DNA from: Burkholderia cepacia
GTDB taxonomy: Bacteria > Pseudomonadota > Gammaproteobacteria > Burkholderiales > Burkholderiaceae
DNA: 64,000 nucleotides
NCBI RefSeq assembly: GCF_029962485.1
Contig: NZ_CP073637.1
Location: 62,001-126,000, forward strand
Direction: 5' to 3'
The notes under the pieces are model-generated. The model was not told where the DNA came from. It did no database searches and worked only from the letters and a program-made list of their open reading frames with translations. Of the stretch, positions 38,369-49,288 are shown piece after piece; positions within the stretch are counted from its first letter, which is position 1, and every line of letters begins with the position of its first letter. Both the position numbers and the translations under genes were made by a program.

Positions 38369-39123
38369 TGACGGGCACGACAATGCCGATTCTCGAAGTG
38401 CGCGGGCTCGCGGTCCGGTACGGGAAAGTGGAAGCACTGCACGGCGCGGCGATCAAGGTCGGCGCCGGGCAGATCGTCAGCGTGATCGGCCCGAACGGCG
38501 CCGGCAAGTCGACGCTGCTGAACGCGATCATGGGTGCGTTGCCGGTGACGGGGCACGCGTCGGGTGCGGTCGTGTATCGCGGCAACGATGTCGGCGCGTT
38601 GCCGGTCGAGCAGCGTGTCGCGCGCGGGATGTGCCTCGTACCGGAAAAGCGCGAGCTGTTCAGCACGATGACGGTTGAAGACAACCTCGTGTTGGGTGCG
38701 TATCGGCGCAAGCTGGCTGGCGAATCGAACTTCCTCGACCAGCTCGATCACGTGTTTGCCCTGTTTCCGCGGCTGAAGGAGCGCCGCAAGCAGGCGGCCG
38801 GCACGCTGTCAGGCGGCGAGCGGCAGATGCTCGCGGTCGGCCGCGCGCTGATGGGCAAGCCCGACCTGCTGATGCTCGACGAGCCAAGCCTCGGGCTCGC
38901 GCCGCTGATCGTGAAGGAGATCTTTCATATCATCAGCGCGTTGCGCGGTACAGGCGTCGCGACGCTGCTGATCGAGCAGAACGCGCGGGCTGCGTTGCAG
39001 ATCTCGGACTACGGCTATGTGCTGGAGACTGGTGAGTTTGCACTGGAAGGGCCGGCTGCCGAACTCGCGCAGAATCCGCGCGTGATCGAAACGTACCTTG
39101 GGCTGGCGAAGAAGACGGCTTGA
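38368..39123 (+). CDS. livF: LIV-type ABC transporter ATP-binding protein LivF (second system)
   Basis: ATPase of 251 aa. Walker [10 protein letters not shown] (normal lysine, unlike the first system's LivF), [16 protein letters not shown], Walker [14 protein letters not shown] and switch IEQNAR. The ATG at 38368 overlaps the fusion gene's stop (TGATG); a GTG at 38365 is an alternative. Last gene of the operon. Transcription probably ends at the parS-containing hairpin just downstream. Confidence 0.93.
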   Translation: MTGTTMPILEVRGLAVRYGKVEALHGAAIKVGAGQIVSVIGPNGAGKSTLLNAIMGALPVTGHASGAVVYRGNDVGALPVEQRVARGMCLVPEKRELFSTMTVEDNLVLGAYRRKLAGESNFLDQLDHVFALFPRLKERRKQAAGTLSGGERQMLAVGRALMGKPDLLMLDEPSLGLAPLIVKEIFHIISALRGTGVATLLIEQNARAALQISDYGYVLETGEFALEGPAAELAQNPRVIETYLGLAKKTA

Positions 39124-39149
39124 TGGTTGGGCAGTTGGCGGGAAACGGG

Positions 39150-39182
39150 CGGCGTGTTTCACGTGAAACACGCCGTTTTTGT
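39150..39182. other. Perfect parS site inside a 26-bp palindrome that doubles as a terminator
   Basis: GTTTCACGTGAAAC lies at 39156-39169, the exact consensus for chromosomal ParB. The palindrome extends to 26 bases (39150-39175) and is followed by TTTTTGTTT, the form of an intrinsic terminator for the upstream livF transcript. The site is about 3.7 kb from parA. Confidence 0.9.
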
Positions 39183-39210
39183 TTGTGGGGCGCCGGTACA
39201 CGACGGCTAG

Positions 39211-39898
39211 TGACCGGGGATAAGTGCCAGGGAAACAGTCGAAAGTTCTGTGTAATAGCGCTGGTCGAGGCGCCTACAGCGCGGATGACGGTTCGACGCA
39301 TCGTTCGCGGAGGGCTGCCGCTTGTTCCGCAGGCCGAGGATGTGCCGGGCCACAGGGGACAAGTGTCGGGCGAACCGTCGGAAAATCTGTGAGGAAGAGG
39401 GCGGGCGCGGTCGCACTGGATGTTCCGTCCGGGTTGTCGTGCGGAGCACGGGCATAGTCGTGCCCGGGGGATAAGTGGAGGGAAGCAACCGGAAGTTCTG
39501 TGCAATCGCACTGTTCGAGGCGCCCACAGCGCGGATGACGGCCCGACGCATCGTTCACGGAGGGCTGCCGCTTGTTCCTCGGAACGAGGATGTGCCAGGT
39601 CGCACAGGGTGTTCCGTCCGAGTTGTCGTGCGGGGCACAGGCATAGTAGTGACCGGGGGATAAGTGCGAGGGAAACAGTCGGAAGTTCTGTGCAATCGCA
39701 CCGTTCGAGGCGCCCACAGCGCGGATGACGGCCCGACGCATCGTTCACGGAAGGCTGCCGCTTGTTCCTCGGAACGACGATATGCCAGGTCACAGGGGAT
39801 ATGTGCCGAGCGAACCGTCGGAAAATCTGTGGGGAAGAGGGTGGGCACGGTTGCACAGAATGTTTCGTTGGTGTTGTCGTGCGAGGCCCGGGTATCGA
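39211..39898. repeat. Three imperfect tandem repeats (250, 189 and 249 bp)
   Basis: Copies begin at about 39211, 39461 and 39650, each opening with a form of TGACCGGGGGATAAGTG. Shared blocks include AGTTCTGTGCAATCGCAC, GCGCGGATGACGG, CGACGCATCGTTC and GCTGCCGCTTGTTCC. The middle copy lacks about 61 bases present in the other two. Open frames through the array encode only low-complexity repeats and are not credible genes. It lies between the livF terminator/parS and mnmG. Function unknown. Confidence 0.8.
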
Positions 39899-39908
39899 AT
39901 GGGTGTGT

Positions 39909-39922
39909 GTTCCACGTGGAAT
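39909..39922. other. parS-like site with symmetrical changes
   Basis: GTTCCACGTGGAAT; the core TTCCACGTGGAA is a perfect palindrome and resembles the parS variant of Pseudomonas. It matches the site in the palindrome at 39156 in 11 of 14 positions. Confidence 0.5.
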
Positions 39923-40151
39923 TTCCCGGCAAGCGAATCTTCGCACAGGTGCCACAATGTGCTGATGATGGGCTGGAAGCGTTGCCGGAGCAGGCTCTGC
40001 GCCACAGATTCATCGGCCGATGACCGAAAAATCGACGAAATGCACAGACCCTACCATTCGGACGGCATTCGGGTGAAAAGCGAACCCGCTATAATTCGCC
40101 CCATACATTTCTCTGATAGGTTCGTGCGCAGCTCTGCGTGCGGAATCCACC

Positions 40152-42122
40152 ATGCTTTTTCCCACAGAATTTGACGTCATCGTCGTCGGTGGCGGCCATG
40201 CCGGCACTGAAGCCGCGCTGGCGTCCGCCCGTATGGGCGCGAAGACGTTGCTGCTGACTCACAACATCGAAACGCTCGGGCAGATGAGCTGCAATCCGTC
40301 GATCGGCGGTATTGGCAAGGGCCATCTGGTCAAGGAAGTCGACGCGCTGGGCGGCGCAATGGCCGCGGCGACGGACGAGAGCGGTATTCAGTTCCGGATC
40401 CTCAATTCGTCGAAAGGCCCGGCCGTGCGGGCGACGCGTGCACAGGCCGACCGCATCTTGTACAAGGCGGCAATCCGCCACCGGCTCGAGAACCAGCCGA
40501 ACCTGTGGCTGTTCCAGCAGGCCGTCGACGACCTGATGGTCGAAGGCGACCGTGTGGTGGGCGCCGTCACGCAGATCGGCATCCGCTTCCGCGCCCGTGC
40601 TGTCGTGCTGACCGCCGGCACGTTCCTCGATGGCAAGATCCACGTCGGCCTGAACAACTACACGGGCGGCCGTGCAGGCGATCCGGCGGCCGTGTCGCTG
40701 TCGTCGCGCCTGAAGGAGCTGAAGCTGCCGCAGGGCCGCCTGAAGACCGGTACGCCGCCGCGCATCGACGGCCGGACGATCGACTTTTCGCAGCTCGACG
40801 AGCAGCCGGGCGACCTCGATCCGATCCCCGTGTTCTCGTTCCTGGGCCGCGCGGAGCAGCATCCGCAGCAGTTGCCGTGCTGGGTTACGCACACGAACGA
40901 GCGCACGCACGACATCATTCGCGGCGGCCTCGACCGTTCGCCTATGTATACAGGCGTGATCGAAGGTGTCGGGCCGCGCTATTGTCCGTCGATCGAGGAC
41001 AAGATCCATCGGTTCGCATCGAAGGAATCGCACCAGATCTTCCTCGAACCGGAAGGGCTGACGACCAACGAGTACTACCCGAACGGGATCTCGACGAGCC
41101 TGCCGTTCGACGTCCAGCTCGAGCTTGTGCATTCGATGCGCGGCCTCGAGAACGCGCACATCCTGCGCCCCGGCTACGCGATCGAGTACGACTACTTCGA
41201 CCCGCGCGCGCTGAAGGCGTCGCTCGAGACGAAGGCGATCAACGGGTTGTTCTTTGCGGGCCAGATCAACGGCACGACGGGCTACGAAGAGGCGGCAGCA
41301 CAGGGCCTGCTGGCCGGTCTCAATGCGGGCCGCTACGTGCAGGAGAAGGACGCGTGGTGTCCGCGTCGCGACCAGGCCTACCTGGGCGTGCTGGTCGACG
41401 ATCTCGTGACGCGTGGTGTGGCCGAGCCTTATCGGATGTTCACGAGCCGCGCCGAGTATCGCCTGAGCCTGCGTGAAGACAATGCCGACATGCGCCTGAC
41501 CGAGATTGGCCGCGAACTGGGGCTCGTCGACGACGCGCGCTGGGACGCATTCAGCCGGAAGCGCGACGCTGTTTCACGTGAAACCGAACGCCTGAAGTCG
41601 ACGTGGGTCACGCCGAAGACGCTGCCGCCGGAAGAGGCGACTGCGCTGCTGGGCAAGGCGATCGATCACGAATACAGCCTCGCCGAGCTGCTGCGCCGCC
41701 CGGGCATCAGCTACGACGGTGTGTGCGGCCTGAAGGGTGGTGAGTGCGGCCCTGCGGAGCCGCTGAGCGACGATCCGGTGCTGCTCGAGCAGATCAAGGA
41801 GCAGGTCGAGATCGGCATCAAGTATCAGGGCTATATCGAGCGCCAGGCATCCGAGATCGAGCGCAACGATGCGAACGAGAACACGCGTTTGCCGGACGGC
41901 ATCGATTACCGCGAAGTGCGCGGGCTGTCGTTCGAAGTGAGCCAGAAGCTGAACGAGTTCCGGCCGGAAACGATCGGGCAGGCTTCGCGTATCTCGGGCG
42001 TCACGCCGGCGGCAATCTCGCTGCTGATGGTGCACCTGAAGCGTCGCGGCCTGGGCCGCCGGAATGGCCCTGCCACTGAGGCAACGGAGCAGGGGGACGG
42101 CGCTGTCCCGACGCAACAATGA
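40152..42122 (+). CDS. mnmG: tRNA uridine-5-carboxymethylaminomethyl modification enzyme MnmG (GidA)
   Basis: FAD- and NADH-dependent enzyme that, with MnmE, makes cmnm5U at the wobble position of certain tRNAs. The 656-aa product has FAD motif [19 protein letters not shown] near residue 11, the [22 protein letters not shown] and [15 protein letters not shown] signatures, [12 protein letters not shown], and the C-terminal helical MnmE/tRNA domain. First gene of mnmG-rsmG-parA-parB, a common near-origin order. A perfect parS is embedded in codons 474-478 (VSRET). Confidence 0.97.
   Translation: MLFPTEFDVIVVGGGHAGTEAALASARMGAKTLLLTHNIETLGQMSCNPSIGGIGKGHLVKEVDALGGAMAAATDESGIQFRILNSSKGPAVRATRAQADRILYKAAIRHRLENQPNLWLFQQAVDDLMVEGDRVVGAVTQIGIRFRARAVVLTAGTFLDGKIHVGLNNYTGGRAGDPAAVSLSSRLKELKLPQGRLKTGTPPRIDGRTIDFSQLDEQPGDLDPIPVFSFLGRAEQHPQQLPCWVTHTNERTHDIIRGGLDRSPMYTGVIEGVGPRYCPSIEDKIHRFASKESHQIFLEPEGLTTNEYYPNGISTSLPFDVQLELVHSMRGLENAHILRPGYAIEYDYFDPRALKASLETKAINGLFFAGQINGTTGYEEAAAQGLLAGLNAGRYVQEKDAWCPRRDQAYLGVLVDDLVTRGVAEPYRMFTSRAEYRLSLREDNADMRLTEIGRELGLVDDARWDAFSRKRDAVSRETERLKSTWVTPKTLPPEEATALLGKAIDHEYSLAELLRRPGISYDGVCGLKGGECGPAEPLSDDPVLLEQIKEQVEIGIKYQGYIERQASEIERNDANENTRLPDGIDYREVRGLSFEVSQKLNEFRPETIGQASRISGVTPAAISLLMVHLKRRGLGRRNGPATEATEQGDGAVPTQQ
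41571..41584. other. Perfect parS site inside mnmG
   Basis: GTTTCACGTGAAAC, identical to the intergenic site at 39156. It encodes Val-Ser-Arg-Glu-Thr in the mnmG frame. Together with the intergenic site it marks the ParB loading zone about 1.3 kb before parA. Confidence 0.92.
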
Positions 42123-42805
42123 CGGCGCGTCGCGCGCCGGCGGTTAATCGGGACGTACTGGAACAGATGCTTGTCGAAGGCACGACGGCGCTCGGCCTCG
42201 CGCTGACGGATGCACAACGCAACCAGCTGCTCGACTATGTCGCGCTGCTCGGCAAGTGGAACGCGGTCTACAACCTGACCGCGATCCGCGACCCGAAGCA
42301 GATGCTGATTCAGCACATCCTCGATTCGCTTTCAATCGTTCCGCATCTGCGTGGCCGCGCATCGGCACGCGTGCTCGACGTCGGCTCGGGCGGCGGGCTG
42401 CCGGGCATCGTGCTGGCAATCGTCGAGCCCGACTGGCAGGTCACGCTGAACGATATCGTGCAGAAGAAGTCTGCATTCCAGACGCAGATGCGCGCGGAGC
42501 TGAAGCTGGCGAACCTGTCGGTCGTCACCGGCCGGGTCGAATCGCTGCAGCCAGGTGTCGAAGTGCCAGAAAAATTCGACATGATCGTATCCCGCGCTTT
42601 CGCGGATCTATCCGACTTCGTTAAACTTGCTCGACATCTCGTCGCGCCGGGCGGATCGATCTGGGCAATGAAGGGCGTTCACCCGGATGACGAAATTGCG
42701 CGCTTGCCGGAAGGCAGCCGCGTGAAGCAGACGATACGGCTGGCGGTGCCGATGCTCGATGCCGAACGGCATCTGTTCGAAATGGCCGTCGACGACGCGA
42801 ATTGA
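42119..42805 (+). CDS. rsmG: 16S rRNA (guanine527-N7)-methyltransferase RsmG (GidB)
   Basis: SAM-dependent methyltransferase for G527 of 16S rRNA; loss gives low-level streptomycin resistance in other bacteria. The 228-aa product has the family motifs NLTAIRDP (52-59), SAM-binding [16 protein letters not shown] (about 86-101), SRAFADL and the GVHPDDEI end. Its ATG overlaps the mnmG stop (ATGA), so the two are coupled. parA follows after 51 bases. Confidence 0.96.
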   Translation: MTARRAPAVNRDVLEQMLVEGTTALGLALTDAQRNQLLDYVALLGKWNAVYNLTAIRDPKQMLIQHILDSLSIVPHLRGRASARVLDVGSGGGLPGIVLAIVEPDWQVTLNDIVQKKSAFQTQMRAELKLANLSVVTGRVESLQPGVEVPEKFDMIVSRAFADLSDFVKLARHLVAPGGSIWAMKGVHPDDEIARLPEGSRVKQTIRLAVPMLDAERHLFEMAVDDAN

Positions 42806-42856
42806 AGGCGCGCGGTAGCGCGCCGTTTGTTTGAAGGTAAAGGGAACACACCAACG

Positions 42857-43636
42857 ATGGCAAAGATCTTCTGCGTTGCGAACCAGAAGGGGGGCGTCGG
42901 CAAGACGACGACATCGGTCAATCTCGCCGCAAGCCTTGCAGCGCAGGAGCAACGAGTCCTGTTGATCGATCTCGACCCGCAGGGCAACGCGACGATGGGC
43001 AGCGGGATCGACAAGGCCGCCTGCGAATCGACCGTGTACGAAGTGCTGATCGACGGCGTGTCGGTGACCGACGCGCGCATCCGCCCGGACGGCGTCACCT
43101 ACGACGTCCTGCCCGCGAATCGCGAGCTGTCGGGTGCCGAGATCGAACTGATCAGCATCGACAACCGCGAGCGCCGGCTGAAGGCGGCGCTCGAGCACGT
43201 GGCCGACGACTACGATTTCGTGCTGATCGATTGCCCGCCGACGCTGTCGCTGCTGACGCTGAACGGGCTGTGCGCGGCACACGGCGTCGTGATCCCGATG
43301 CAGTGCGAGTACTTCGCGCTGGAGGGGTTGTCGGACCTCGTCAACACGATCAAGCAGGTTCACGCGAACATGAATCGCGACCTGAAGATCATCGGCTTGC
43401 TGCGCGTGATGTTCGACCCGCGTATCACGCTGCAGCAGCAAGTCTCCGATCAACTGAAAGCGCACTTTGGCGACAAGGTGTTCGACGCGGTGATTCCGCG
43501 CAACGTGCGCTTGGCGGAAGCACCGAGTTACGGGTTGCCGGGCGTCGTGTTCGACCGCAACTCGCGTGGTGCGCAAGCGTATCTCCAGTTCGGTGCCGAG
43601 ATGATCGAGCGCGTGCGCGCGTTCGAGGTGTCGTGA
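42857..43636 (+). CDS. parA: Chromosome partitioning ATPase ParA
   Basis: Walker-type ATPase that forms gradients on the nucleoid and moves ParB-parS complexes. The 259-aa product is a chromosomal (type Ib-size) ParA without an N-terminal helix-turn-helix: deviant Walker A NQKGGVGKTTTSVN (residues 9-22), switch I LLIDLDPQGNAT, Walker B FVLIDCPPTLS. The ATG at 42857 follows AAGGTAAAGGGA. Upstream of parB in the standard order. Confidence 0.97.
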   Translation: MAKIFCVANQKGGVGKTTTSVNLAASLAAQEQRVLLIDLDPQGNATMGSGIDKAACESTVYEVLIDGVSVTDARIRPDGVTYDVLPANRELSGAEIELISIDNRERRLKAALEHVADDYDFVLIDCPPTLSLLTLNGLCAAHGVVIPMQCEYFALEGLSDLVNTIKQVHANMNRDLKIIGLLRVMFDPRITLQQQVSDQLKAHFGDKVFDAVIPRNVRLAEAPSYGLPGVVFDRNSRGAQAYLQFGAEMIERVRAFEVS

Positions 43637-43667
43637 TCCGGACATGAGCGAAGCGAGGAAGAAAGAC

Positions 43668-44561
43668 ATGAACGCGGTACCAAAGAAGAAGGGCTTGGGA
43701 CGTGGCCTCGAAGCGCTGCTCGGCGGCAGTGCCGATATCACCGAAGCGGTGAAGATCGAAGGGGCGCCGAACACGCTCGCGCTCGGCAAGCTGCAGGCCG
43801 GCAAGTACCAGCCGCGGACGCGGATGGACGAGGGTAGCCTGCAGGAGCTCGCGGCGAGTATTCGCGCGCAGGGCGTGATGCAGCCGATCCTGGTGCGGCC
43901 CATTTCATCAGACAAATACGAGATCATCGCGGGCGAGCGGCGTTTCCGCGCGGCGCGCCTGGCCGGCCTCGATGAAGTGCCGGTGCTCGTGAAGGACGTA
44001 TCCGATCAGGCCGCCGCCGCGATGGCGCTGATCGAGAACATCCAGCGCGAGGATCTGAACCCGCTTGAAGAAGCGCACGGTATCCAGCGCCTGCTCGACG
44101 AATTCGGTTTCACGCACGAACAGGCGGCCGAATCGGTCGGCCGTTCGCGCAGCGCGGTGTCGAACCTGCTGCGCCTGCTGAACCTCGCGTCGCCGGTGCA
44201 GACGATGCTGCTGGCCGGCGATCTCGACATGGGCCACGCGCGTGCGCTGCTCGCCGTCGATGCGGCGACGCAGATTACGCTCGCGCATCAGGTCGTCAAC
44301 AAGCGCATGTCGGTGCGCGAGACCGAGAAGCTGGTATCGCACACGACGAAGGAAGCGCCGGCCGTGAAGGCACGCGCGAAAGACGACGGCGGCCGCGACA
44401 CGCGCCGTCTCGAGGAGGAGTTGTCTGACCTGCTCGCGTCGACCGTGAAGATCAAGCTCGGCCGCCGCGGGCGCGGGCAGGTATTGATCGACTTCGGCAG
44501 CCTCGACGCGCTCGAGGGCATTCTCGCGCGGCTGCGCGGCAACGTCGCAACCGAAGAGTAA
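43668..44561 (+). CDS. parB: Chromosome partitioning protein ParB
   Basis: CTP-dependent DNA clamp that loads at parS and spreads. From the ATG at 43668 (after GAGGAAGAAAG) the product is 297 aa and starts MNAVPKKKGLGRGLEALLGG, the standard ParB opening; an ATG at 43644 would add eight residues. CTPase motifs GERRFR (89-94) and ENIQRE (123-128), HTH at about 148-170 (THEQAAESVGRSRSAVSNLLRLL), and a C-terminal dimer domain. The N-terminal basic/Arg stretch should stimulate ParA. Confidence 0.97.
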   Translation: MNAVPKKKGLGRGLEALLGGSADITEAVKIEGAPNTLALGKLQAGKYQPRTRMDEGSLQELAASIRAQGVMQPILVRPISSDKYEIIAGERRFRAARLAGLDEVPVLVKDVSDQAAAAMALIENIQREDLNPLEEAHGIQRLLDEFGFTHEQAAESVGRSRSAVSNLLRLLNLASPVQTMLLAGDLDMGHARALLAVDAATQITLAHQVVNKRMSVRETEKLVSHTTKEAPAVKARAKDDGGRDTRRLEEELSDLLASTVKIKLGRRGRGQVLIDFGSLDALEGILARLRGNVATEE

Positions 44562-44565
44562 CGCG

Positions 44566-45702
44566 GTGCCGATGGAGAAGGCCGGCGCACCTGCGCCGCG
44601 CCGGTGGCTCGGCTGGCTTGCGCAGGAACCGGTTCTGTCGGTGCTTGCGCTCGGCCTGATCGTGCTGCAATGGGTGCGCCCGCAACCATTTGCGGTACTC
44701 GCCGGTCGCGTCGACTGGCAAACCGTCGCGACGCTCGCGGGCCTGTTGATGCTGACCAAGGCACTCGAGTTGTCCGGCTGCCTGATGTGGCTCGCACATC
44801 GCATCGTTCATCACGTGCACTCCGAACGCGGACTCGCGATGCTGCTCGTCGGGTTCGCCGCGGTGCTGTCGATGTGGCTCACCAACGACGTCGCACTGTT
44901 CGTCGTCGTGCCGTTGATGGTGTCGCTGCGTGCACTGACACCACTGCCGTTCCGGCGCCTCGTGATCGTCGTCGCGCTGGCCGTCAATGCAGGGTCCGTC
45001 GCGACACCGCTCGGCAATCCCCAGAATCTATTCCTGTGGCAATTGAGTGGCGTGTCGTTTGGCCGTTTCGTGGTCACGCTCGGACCGCTCGCGCTCGCGC
45101 TGATGGGGCTGCTGCTTGTGCTGACCGCATGCGTGTTTCGCGCGAAGCCGCTCGACCTGTCCGGCGACGCCACCGCGTTGCCCGTACAACGCATGCACGC
45201 GCTGATCGCGGCGGCGCTGTTTGCGGCGTTCGTGCTGCTCGCCGATGCGCATCATCCGCTGCCCGGTCTCGTCGGTGTCGCCATCGTGCTGCTCGCCGTC
45301 AAACGCGACGCAGTCCTAAAGATCGACTGGCTGCTGCTGCTGATTTTTGTACTGATGTTCGTCGTGCTGCGTACTGCGGCTGCGCTGCCCGTCGTGCACG
45401 ACACGATTGCGAATGCGCAACTCGATTCGCCGCTGCGTGTCTATGCCGCCGGCGCGCTCCTGTCACAGGTAATCAGCAATGTACCGGCCGCGATCCTGCT
45501 GTCGGAATTCACGCACGACTGGCGCGCGCTCGCATTCGGCGTATCGGTCGGCGGTTTCGGTTTCGCGATCGGCTCGCTCGCGAACCTGATCGCGGTGCGT
45601 CTCGCGAAGGAGCCGCGCATGTGGCTGCCGTTTCATCTGGTGTCGATTCCGTTCGCGCTCGTGAGCGCGATACTCGGTGCGTGGCTGCTCGTTCACGGTT
45701 GA
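44566..45702 (+). CDS. Anion permease, ArsB/SLC13-like membrane protein
   Basis: Membrane protein of 378 aa with about 10-11 hydrophobic segments. It has two related halves: SMWLTNDVALFVVVPLM and SQVISNVPAAILLS near matching positions, and SVATPLGNPQNLFLW, typical of the ion transporter superfamily (ArsB, CitT, NhaD). The probable start is GTG at 44566, with ATG at 44572 as an alternative. It follows parB by four bases and may be co-transcribed. The substrate is unknown. Confidence 0.8.
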   Translation: MPMEKAGAPAPRRWLGWLAQEPVLSVLALGLIVLQWVRPQPFAVLAGRVDWQTVATLAGLLMLTKALELSGCLMWLAHRIVHHVHSERGLAMLLVGFAAVLSMWLTNDVALFVVVPLMVSLRALTPLPFRRLVIVVALAVNAGSVATPLGNPQNLFLWQLSGVSFGRFVVTLGPLALALMGLLLVLTACVFRAKPLDLSGDATALPVQRMHALIAAALFAAFVLLADAHHPLPGLVGVAIVLLAVKRDAVLKIDWLLLLIFVLMFVVLRTAAALPVVHDTIANAQLDSPLRVYAAGALLSQVISNVPAAILLSEFTHDWRALAFGVSVGGFGFAIGSLANLIAVRLAKEPRMWLPFHLVSIPFALVSAILGAWLLVHG

Positions 45703-46161
45703 GCGAGGCGGGTGCGCGCGGCACAGATGTGCGAGTCGGGTGGTTGGGAGGAGGGCACAGCGTTCGCTGTTGCTATAGGTTGTTGATAAGTGCCGCAACC
45801 CACAGTCGAGCATCTGTGGCGGCGCGACAACTGATTGGACTTATCGATGCATGAGCGTCGGATCGAAATTCGCACGTTGCGTGCGGTCGATCGGTCACAG
45901 CCTTTCGTGTGTTCCGGGGCGTCGCGCGGCGTCATTCCGGATCGCTGTTCCACCGCACGTTTCCCGCGGCGATCGCGCCGCTCCGTCCGGGCCCGCATCG
46001 GACGTCGTTTCCCTGTCATTCCCGCCGTCACCGGCTTTTTTCGTGCAAGAAATACCGGTGCAAAAAATTGACCTTACAACTGTCATCGTACGTCGTCGAA
46101 TCGGGCGTTTTTTCACATGATGAGGCGTCGTTTTATGCAGGTTTTTGTCGCTTCTAAAGCC
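45703..46161. other. Intergenic region upstream of the atp promoter
   Basis: No gene can be supported in these 459 bases. A few short open frames lack ribosome sites and similarity. It probably separates the par and atp transcripts, but no clear terminator was seen. Confidence 0.5.
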
Positions 46162-46190
46162 TTGAATCACTTGCAACTATCGCTTACAAT
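46162..46190 (+). promoter_or_regulatory. Promoter of the atp operon
   Basis: TTGAAT (46162-46167), exactly 17 bases, TACAAT (46185-46190). The expected transcript start is near 46197, 75 bases before atpI. Confidence 0.75.
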
Positions 46191-46212
46191 CGCCCGGATT
46201 TGTTAGCTAGGC

Positions 46213-46242
46213 ACCCCTGAAAGCTTTCAGAAAGCTTGGGGT
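46213..46242 (+). promoter_or_regulatory. 5' leader stem-loop of the atp mRNA
   Basis: ACCCC and GGGGT close a stem with an inner AAGCTT/AAGCTT pairing. It contains the palindrome CTGAAAGCTTTCAG at 46217-46230. It lies between the predicted transcript start and atpI. Confidence 0.4.
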
Positions 46243-46271
46243 CGGGTTCAAGGACTTTGCGGAAGATTGCG

Positions 46272-48102
<1,831 letters not shown>

Positions 48103-48159
48103 GGTTCCTCGGAAATATGCGTCCGGCGCAAGCCGGCGCAGGGCGGAACGGAGACTTGG

Positions 48160-48190
48160 GGCGCTGATCGAATGCAACTCGATGAGCGCC
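48160..48190 (+). other. Hairpin between atpE and atpF
   Basis: GGCGCT / AGCGCC with a further ATCGA / TCGAT pairing after one mismatch, loop of seven bases. It may protect the atpE message or modulate atpF expression. Confidence 0.45.
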
Positions 48191-48231
48191 TTACCGTTTC
48201 ATTTTTCCGGAATAGCAGATAAGGAAACACC

Positions 48232-48702
48232 GTGAATCTCAACGCAACTCTGTTTGCGCAAATGGTCGTGTTCCTGGTCCTCGCGTGGTTCACGATGAAA
48301 TTCGTGTGGCCGCCGTTGATCAACGCCCTCGACGAACGTTCGAAGAAGATCGCCGACGGCCTCGCCGCCGCCGAAAAGGGCAAGGCGGAACTCGACGCAG
48401 CGCACAAGCGCGTGGACCAGGAACTCGCGCAGGCCCGCAATGACGGCCAGCAGCGCATCGCCGACGCTGAAAAGCGTGCCCAGGCGGTCGCCGAGGAAAT
48501 CAAGGCCAACGCCCAGGCTGAAGCCGCCCGCATCGTCGCTCAGGCGAAGGCGGAAGCAGAACAGCAAATCGTGAAGGCGCGCGAAACGCTGCGTGGCGAA
48601 GTCGCCTCGCTGGCCGTGAAGGGCGCCGAGCAGATCCTGAAGCGCGAAGTCGATCAAACGGCCCACGCCCAACTGCTGAATCAACTGAAAGCCGAGCTCT
48701 GA
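48232..48702 (+). CDS. atpF: ATP synthase Fo subunit b (AtpF)
   Basis: Peripheral stalk subunit, 156 aa. One N-terminal membrane helix (about 5-25: [22 protein letters not shown]), then a long Ala/Glu/Lys-rich helix that forms the dimeric stalk, and a C-terminal part binding delta. Starts with GTG after AAGGAAA. atpH follows two bases after its stop. Confidence 0.97.
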   Translation: MNLNATLFAQMVVFLVLAWFTMKFVWPPLINALDERSKKIADGLAAAEKGKAELDAAHKRVDQELAQARNDGQQRIADAEKRAQAVAEEIKANAQAEAARIVAQAKAEAEQQIVKARETLRGEVASLAVKGAEQILKREVDQTAHAQLLNQLKAEL

Positions 48703-48704
48703 TC

Positions 48705-49244
48705 ATGGCCGAACTTGCAACCATCGCCCGCCCTTACGCAGAAGCGCTGTTCCGCGTGGCCGAGGGCGGTGACATCGCCGCCTGGTCCACGCTCGTGCAA
48801 GAGCTGGCCCAGGTTGCGCGTCTGCCGGAAGTGCTGTCGGTCGCGTCGAGCCCGAAGGTGACGCGCACGCAAGTAGCCGAGTTGCTGCTTGCTGCGGTGA
48901 AGTCGCCGCTCGGGGCTGGCGCCGAAGCGAAGAACTTCGTGCAGATGCTGGTCGACAATCATCGCATCGCGCTGCTGCCGGAAATTGCCGAGCAGTTCGA
49001 GGCGCTTAAGAACGAACGTGAAGGTGCAGCCGACGCCGAGATCGTGAGCGCGTTCCCGCTGAACGGCGCGGATCTCGACAGTCTCGTCTCGGGCCTCGAA
49101 CGCAAGTTCAAGCGCAAGCTGAAACCGACGGTCGAAGTCGATTCGTCGCTGATCGGCGGCGTGCGCGTGACGGTCGGCGACGAAGTGCTCGACACCTCGG
49201 TTCGCGCGCGCCTCGCATCGATGCAGGCTGCCTTGACCGCCTGA
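48705..49244 (+). CDS. atpH: ATP synthase F1 subunit delta (AtpH)
   Basis: Connects the peripheral stalk to the top of F1. The 179-aa product has the helical N-terminal domain ([17 protein letters not shown]) and the C-terminal [20 protein letters not shown] signature. Normal length and position between atpF and atpA. Confidence 0.97.
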   Translation: MAELATIARPYAEALFRVAEGGDIAAWSTLVQELAQVARLPEVLSVASSPKVTRTQVAELLLAAVKSPLGAGAEAKNFVQMLVDNHRIALLPEIAEQFEALKNEREGAADAEIVSAFPLNGADLDSLVSGLERKFKRKLKPTVEVDSSLIGGVRVTVGDEVLDTSVRARLASMQAALTA

Positions 49245-49288
49245 GCGCCACGCCGGCACGCAACAGAATTGACTATCAGGAGCGAATA

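Noticed and set aside
39211..39898. CRISPR array or protein-coding repeat
   Set aside because: Units are 190-250 bp and contiguous, without spacers of uniform length. The frames through them are low-complexity and differ between copies.
39211..39898. Repeat region as the main replication origin
   Set aside because: The box-like words (GGGGATAAG) are poor DnaA sites, there is no AT-rich tract, and genes on both sides (28-39 kb and 40-54 kb) run on the plus strand, unlike a skew switch point. It is kept only as a segregation-type element.
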